Source: an uncultured bacterium
GTDB taxonomy: Bacteria; Cyanobacteriota; Vampirovibrionia; Gastranaerophilales; Gastranaerophilaceae
DNA length: 16,664 nucleotides
Reading direction: 5' to 3'
Assembly: GCA_949299435.1 (NCBI GenBank)
Contig: CASGAK010000172.1
Span: 1-16,664, forward strand
Below, piece by piece: positions 14,387 through 16,664 of the stretch; positions within the stretch are counted from its first letter, which is position 1; each line of letters starts with the position of its first letter. The position numbers and the translations under genes are program-made. The notes beneath the pieces were generated by a model, which saw only the letters and a list, made by a program, of their open reading frames with translations, did no database searches and was not told where the DNA came from.

Positions 14387-15253
14387 TTAATACTTTTCCA
14401 ATTGTTCAATAACTTCTTCAATTATATTTTGCGGAGTGGAAGCCCCTGCTGTTACTGAAATATTATCATTTTGTAATATTAAACTTTCATAATTTACCAG
14501 TTCTTCTGCACTTTCTATGTGAATAGTTTTTGTAATATCTTTTAAAATTTCCGCTAAATGAGTTGTATTAGCACTTTTTTTAGAGCCGACGACAACCATA
14601 AGACCACTATTTTTTGCAAGCTCTTTCGCTTCATTCTGCCTCATTGAAGTACTTGCACATATAGTATTTGCTATGTGAATTTCCTTGGCTACCGCAGTCA
14701 AATAAGAAATAATTTCATTCAATGTAGCTATTCTTTGTGTCGTCTGGACCACTACACCGACTTTTTTATGATTTTTTATAATATTTTCATACTCTTTTAA
14801 CTGTTCAACATTAGCCGCTACTGCGACTTTATCAGTCCATAGACGAGCATTTGCCTTAATTGCTATAACTTCAGGATGCTCTGATTTTCCGACAATAACT
14901 ACAAAATACCCCTCTTTTGCCAGTTCTATTGCCTTTTGCTGAACTTTTTTAACATCAGGACAAGTCAAATCTACGGGGGTAAAACCTGCTTTTTTTATAT
15001 TTTCGATAACCTCTGGGGATTCACCATGGCTTCTTATCACACAAATTCCGCTACCTGAAGTCGGAATTTCATAAAGTGTTTTTATGCCCAAAGATTCAAG
15101 TTCATTGATTACATGTGCATTATGTATAAGCTCACCAAGCACAAAAACATTTTGATTGGGATTTTCAGCTTTTAATTTCTTTGCGGTCTCAACGGCACGT
15201 TTTACTCCGTAACAAAAACCCGCATATTTCGCTAATTTAATTTTTTTCGGCAA
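14387..15253 (-). CDS. ispH: 4-hydroxy-3-methylbut-2-enyl diphosphate reductase
   Basis: Last step of the MEP isoprenoid pathway: reduces HMBPP to IPP and DMAPP with a 4Fe-4S cluster. The 288 residues match the family. Cluster ligands are C14 (GFCYGV), C98 (TCPDV) and C199 (NTICAST). Substrate-binding residues also visible are H44, H76 (RSHGE), H126 with E128 (SEHPE), QTTQ (170-173), GSKKSANT (223-230) and GASTP (270-274). The start is TTG at 15253: an in-frame stop lies only about 20 bases upstream, no ATG is available, and this start puts the first Cys at the usual position. The ribosome site is weak (AAGAAGA). It heads the ispH-rpsA pair. A 5-base-pair hairpin (GTGGT/ACCAC, near 15284-15298) lies in its leader. 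Confidence 0.95.
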   Translation of the reverse strand: MPKKIKLAKYAGFCYGVKRAVETAKKLKAENPNQNVFVLGELIHNAHVINELESLGIKTLYEIPTSGSGICVIRSHGESPEVIENIKKAGFTPVDLTCPDVKKVQQKAIELAKEGYFVVIVGKSEHPEVIAIKANARLWTDKVAVAANVEQLKEYENIIKNHKKVGVVVQTTQRIATLNEIISYLTAVAKEIHIANTICASTSMRQNEAKELAKNSGLMVVVGSKKSANTTHLAEILKDITKTIHIESAEELVNYESLILQNDNISVTAGASTPQNIIEEVIEQLEKY

Positions 15254-15344
15254 TTTACAATTGTCTTCTTTCTATTGGACTTGTGGTTGCACACCACTGT
15301 AGTTATATTTAATTACAAAAATTCCCTGATTGCAAGTATTAAAT

Positions 15345-15383
15345 AAAAAATCGGGTATTTAGATTATCAAAACCCGATTTTTT
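15345..15383 (-). terminator. Intrinsic terminator of the right-edge repeat-protein gene
   Basis: Perfect 12-base arms AAAAAATCGGGT (15345-15356) and ACCCGATTTTTT (15372-15383) around a 15-base loop, with A/T runs on both sides. On the minus strand it lies 27 bases after the stop at 15411 and ends in six Ts. The same symmetry would also stop any plus-strand transcription. Confidence 0.88.
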
Positions 15384-15410
15384 ATCACCACAAACTCTGT
15401 ACCTGAGGAT

Positions 15411-16664
15411 TTACGATTTTATATACATTGTTGCATTATTATCTTTAAGTTTTTTATACGCTTGAGGATCTATACTAGCTGCAAATGTATTTTTAAGAGT
15501 ATTGGTCATCATTGTATTGTTTTTACTCTGTGTATTATCTTCATCAGCAAAGTACTTTTCAAAACTTCTATCTTGCTTTAATTCTTTTAATTGCGTAATT
15601 ACTTCATTATTTGTGGAGGTTTTCATTACACTGATAATTTTGTTCACTGCGTCTACAGGTAATCCTGCTTCAAGCATTGATTTTCCCATACCACGTTCTA
15701 CCATACCTTTTAACAAAGAAGGGGAAAATCTGGCAATTACAGTATAAATAGTTCTTTGATGTATACCACTCACGGAAGACGACATTTTCATTAGAATTTC
15801 CAACTTTTTAGCAGGTGGAGCATCTTGAAATTGTTTCATAAAATATTCTTTTCGTTGAGATGCCGTCATTTTGCTTAAATCATTTGCGGTCAGAGTACCG
15901 CCCATTAATGGGGTATCAAAGTTTCCATTAGATATAGCACCATTCAGAACGATTTCGCCTACAAGCCTTGAGACTTCTGTTTTTTGAATATCTGGTGGCA
16001 TTTTTTCAAGATTATCAACTACAGCTTTTACTGCCTTTGAATTACCAGAATCGTATACTACATCTATTGCTTGTGATTTAACCGAATTATCATAATCTTT
16101 GATATTTGCGGCAGCACGTTCTTGGACTTCTGAATATTCAGATGCCATTACTTCTTTATGCATAGCAAGTTGATTATCTTTATCGGCTTTTGAAATTTGA
16201 TCTGCTAATGTATTTTGTATTTGTATTGCATCGTCTTTATCAAAATTTTCTGATGCTTGCATTACACTTTTGGTTACTTGAACTTGATTCTCTTTTGAAT
16301 AACTTGCTGTACCTTTTGCTACAGCATTCATCAATTCAGCATCTTTATCTTTGACAGCTTTTTTTGTATAGTCTTCGTGGATTTCCATTTCTATATCATC
16401 GTCCATCAAACCTATATTTTCTGCCATTATATTTTTACTTTTTTTATCACATTCTTCATTTTCAAGAACTTTTGCGTGAATTTCTTTTTGTTGAGCTTTC
16501 GTATAACCTTCTGTTTTTTGTAATTCACAGAATTTTTCTGCAGCTTCAGGGGAAACAGCTATTACATCTGCAGTTGCCTGACTTACTGCTTCATTAGCAA
16601 AACGTTTTTTCACAACTGTAGGAATATTTCCTGCTTCTTCTGAGGTTATACGACCGTCTTTTAC
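15411..16664 (-). CDS. Helical-repeat protein of unknown function, N-terminus beyond the window
   Basis: The reading frame is open to the right edge: a GTG at 16613 is internal, and 17 further in-frame codons lead to base 16664, so the true start lies outside. I do not recognise the 417 visible residues. They are charged and helix-rich, with no membrane segment or signal peptide in view. Between 16352 and 16131 there are about four degenerate 19-residue units beginning K-[DE], for example KENQVQVTKSVMQ and KDDAIQIQNTLAD, followed by weaker copies. The C-terminal half has a different, less repetitive helical pattern (KKLEILMKMSSSVSG, LPVDAVNKIISVMKT). The gene ends 27 bases before a strong terminator and is upstream of ispH on the same strand. 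A structural or scaffolding role is possible but unproven. Confidence 0.8.
   Translation of the reverse strand, partial: VKDGRITSEEAGNIPTVVKKRFANEAVSQATADVIAVSPEAAEKFCELQKTEGYTKAQQKEIHAKVLENEECDKKSKNIMAENIGLMDDDIEMEIHEDYTKKAVKDKDAELMNAVAKGTASYSKENQVQVTKSVMQASENFDKDDAIQIQNTLADQISKADKDNQLAMHKEVMASEYSEVQERAAANIKDYDNSVKSQAIDVVYDSGNSKAVKAVVDNLEKMPPDIQKTEVSRLVGEIVLNGAISNGNFDTPLMGGTLTANDLSKMTASQRKEYFMKQFQDAPPAKKLEILMKMSSSVSGIHQRTIYTVIARFSPSLLKGMVERGMGKSMLEAGLPVDAVNKIISVMKTSTNNEVITQLKELKQDRSFEKYFADEDNTQSKNNTMMTNTLKNTFAASIDPQAYKKLKDNNATMYIKS

Noticed and set aside
15284..15298. Riboswitch in the ispH leader
   Set aside because: Only a 5-base-pair hairpin is visible; no known riboswitch core could be recognised in the short leader.
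15502..15747. 81-codon plus-strand frame antisense to the repeat protein
   Set aside because: No ribosome site or promoter was seen, and its hydrophobic composition is expected for a shadow of charged helical codons.
15411..16613. Treating GTG 16613 as the true start of the right-edge gene
   Set aside because: The frame stays open for 17 more codons to the window edge, and no ribosome site precedes the GTG; the gene is partial.

Overview
The window is AT-rich and densely packed. It most resembles a gut Gastranaerophilales genome (Melainabacteria/Vampirovibrionia, the non-photosynthetic sister group of Cyanobacteria). This placement is an inference. It rests on a prepilin-like protein whose methylation motif reads AFTMAEVLITLGIIG, a style I associate with that order; on a short cyanobacterial-looking primary sigma factor; on type IV pilus/secretion assembly genes; and on many TTG starts in a low-GC setting. 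Other AT-rich gut lineages with similar pseudopilins cannot be excluded without a search.

Layout. Positions 1-41 (minus) hold the first codons of a truncated gene that runs into a 12-base C tract at the window edge, behind a good promoter. Positions 267-3507 (minus) are a tight three-gene unit: a KdsC-type HAD phosphatase, a TPR protein and aspartokinase (lysC). Divergent from it, 3608-5847 (plus) carries an orphan sensor histidine kinase, a ComF-type phosphoribosyltransferase and a 104-residue protein of unknown function, followed by a radical SAM protein (5938-6789). That gene converges stop-on-stop with a minus-strand pair (6786-9127) encoding a PilO/GspM-like protein and a PilM-PilN (GspL-like) fusion. 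Divergent from that pair, 9241-11962 (plus) encodes quinolinate synthase (nadA), an RlmB-like rRNA methyltransferase and an RpoD-type sigma factor. A strong hairpin separates rpoD from a convergent prepilin-like gene (12104-12913, minus), which has a consensus promoter and lies back-to-back with a tiny HTH-like protein (13016-13219, plus). A bidirectional terminator follows, then ribosomal protein S1 and ispH (13269-15253, minus), another terminator, and a large helical-repeat protein that runs off the right edge.

Functional themes. Housekeeping metabolism: aspartate-family amino acids, NAD, isoprenoids and possibly Kdo. Translation and transcription: S1, an rRNA methyltransferase and the sigma factor. 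Envelope/pilus assembly: the PilM-PilN fusion, the PilO-like protein, the prepilin and perhaps the truncated first gene. No CRISPR array, IS element, prophage module or tRNA gene was seen. The least explained items are the PilM-PilN fusion, the 19-residue-repeat protein, the prepilin/HTH divergent pair with its inverted repeat, and the radical SAM protein with no visible partner.
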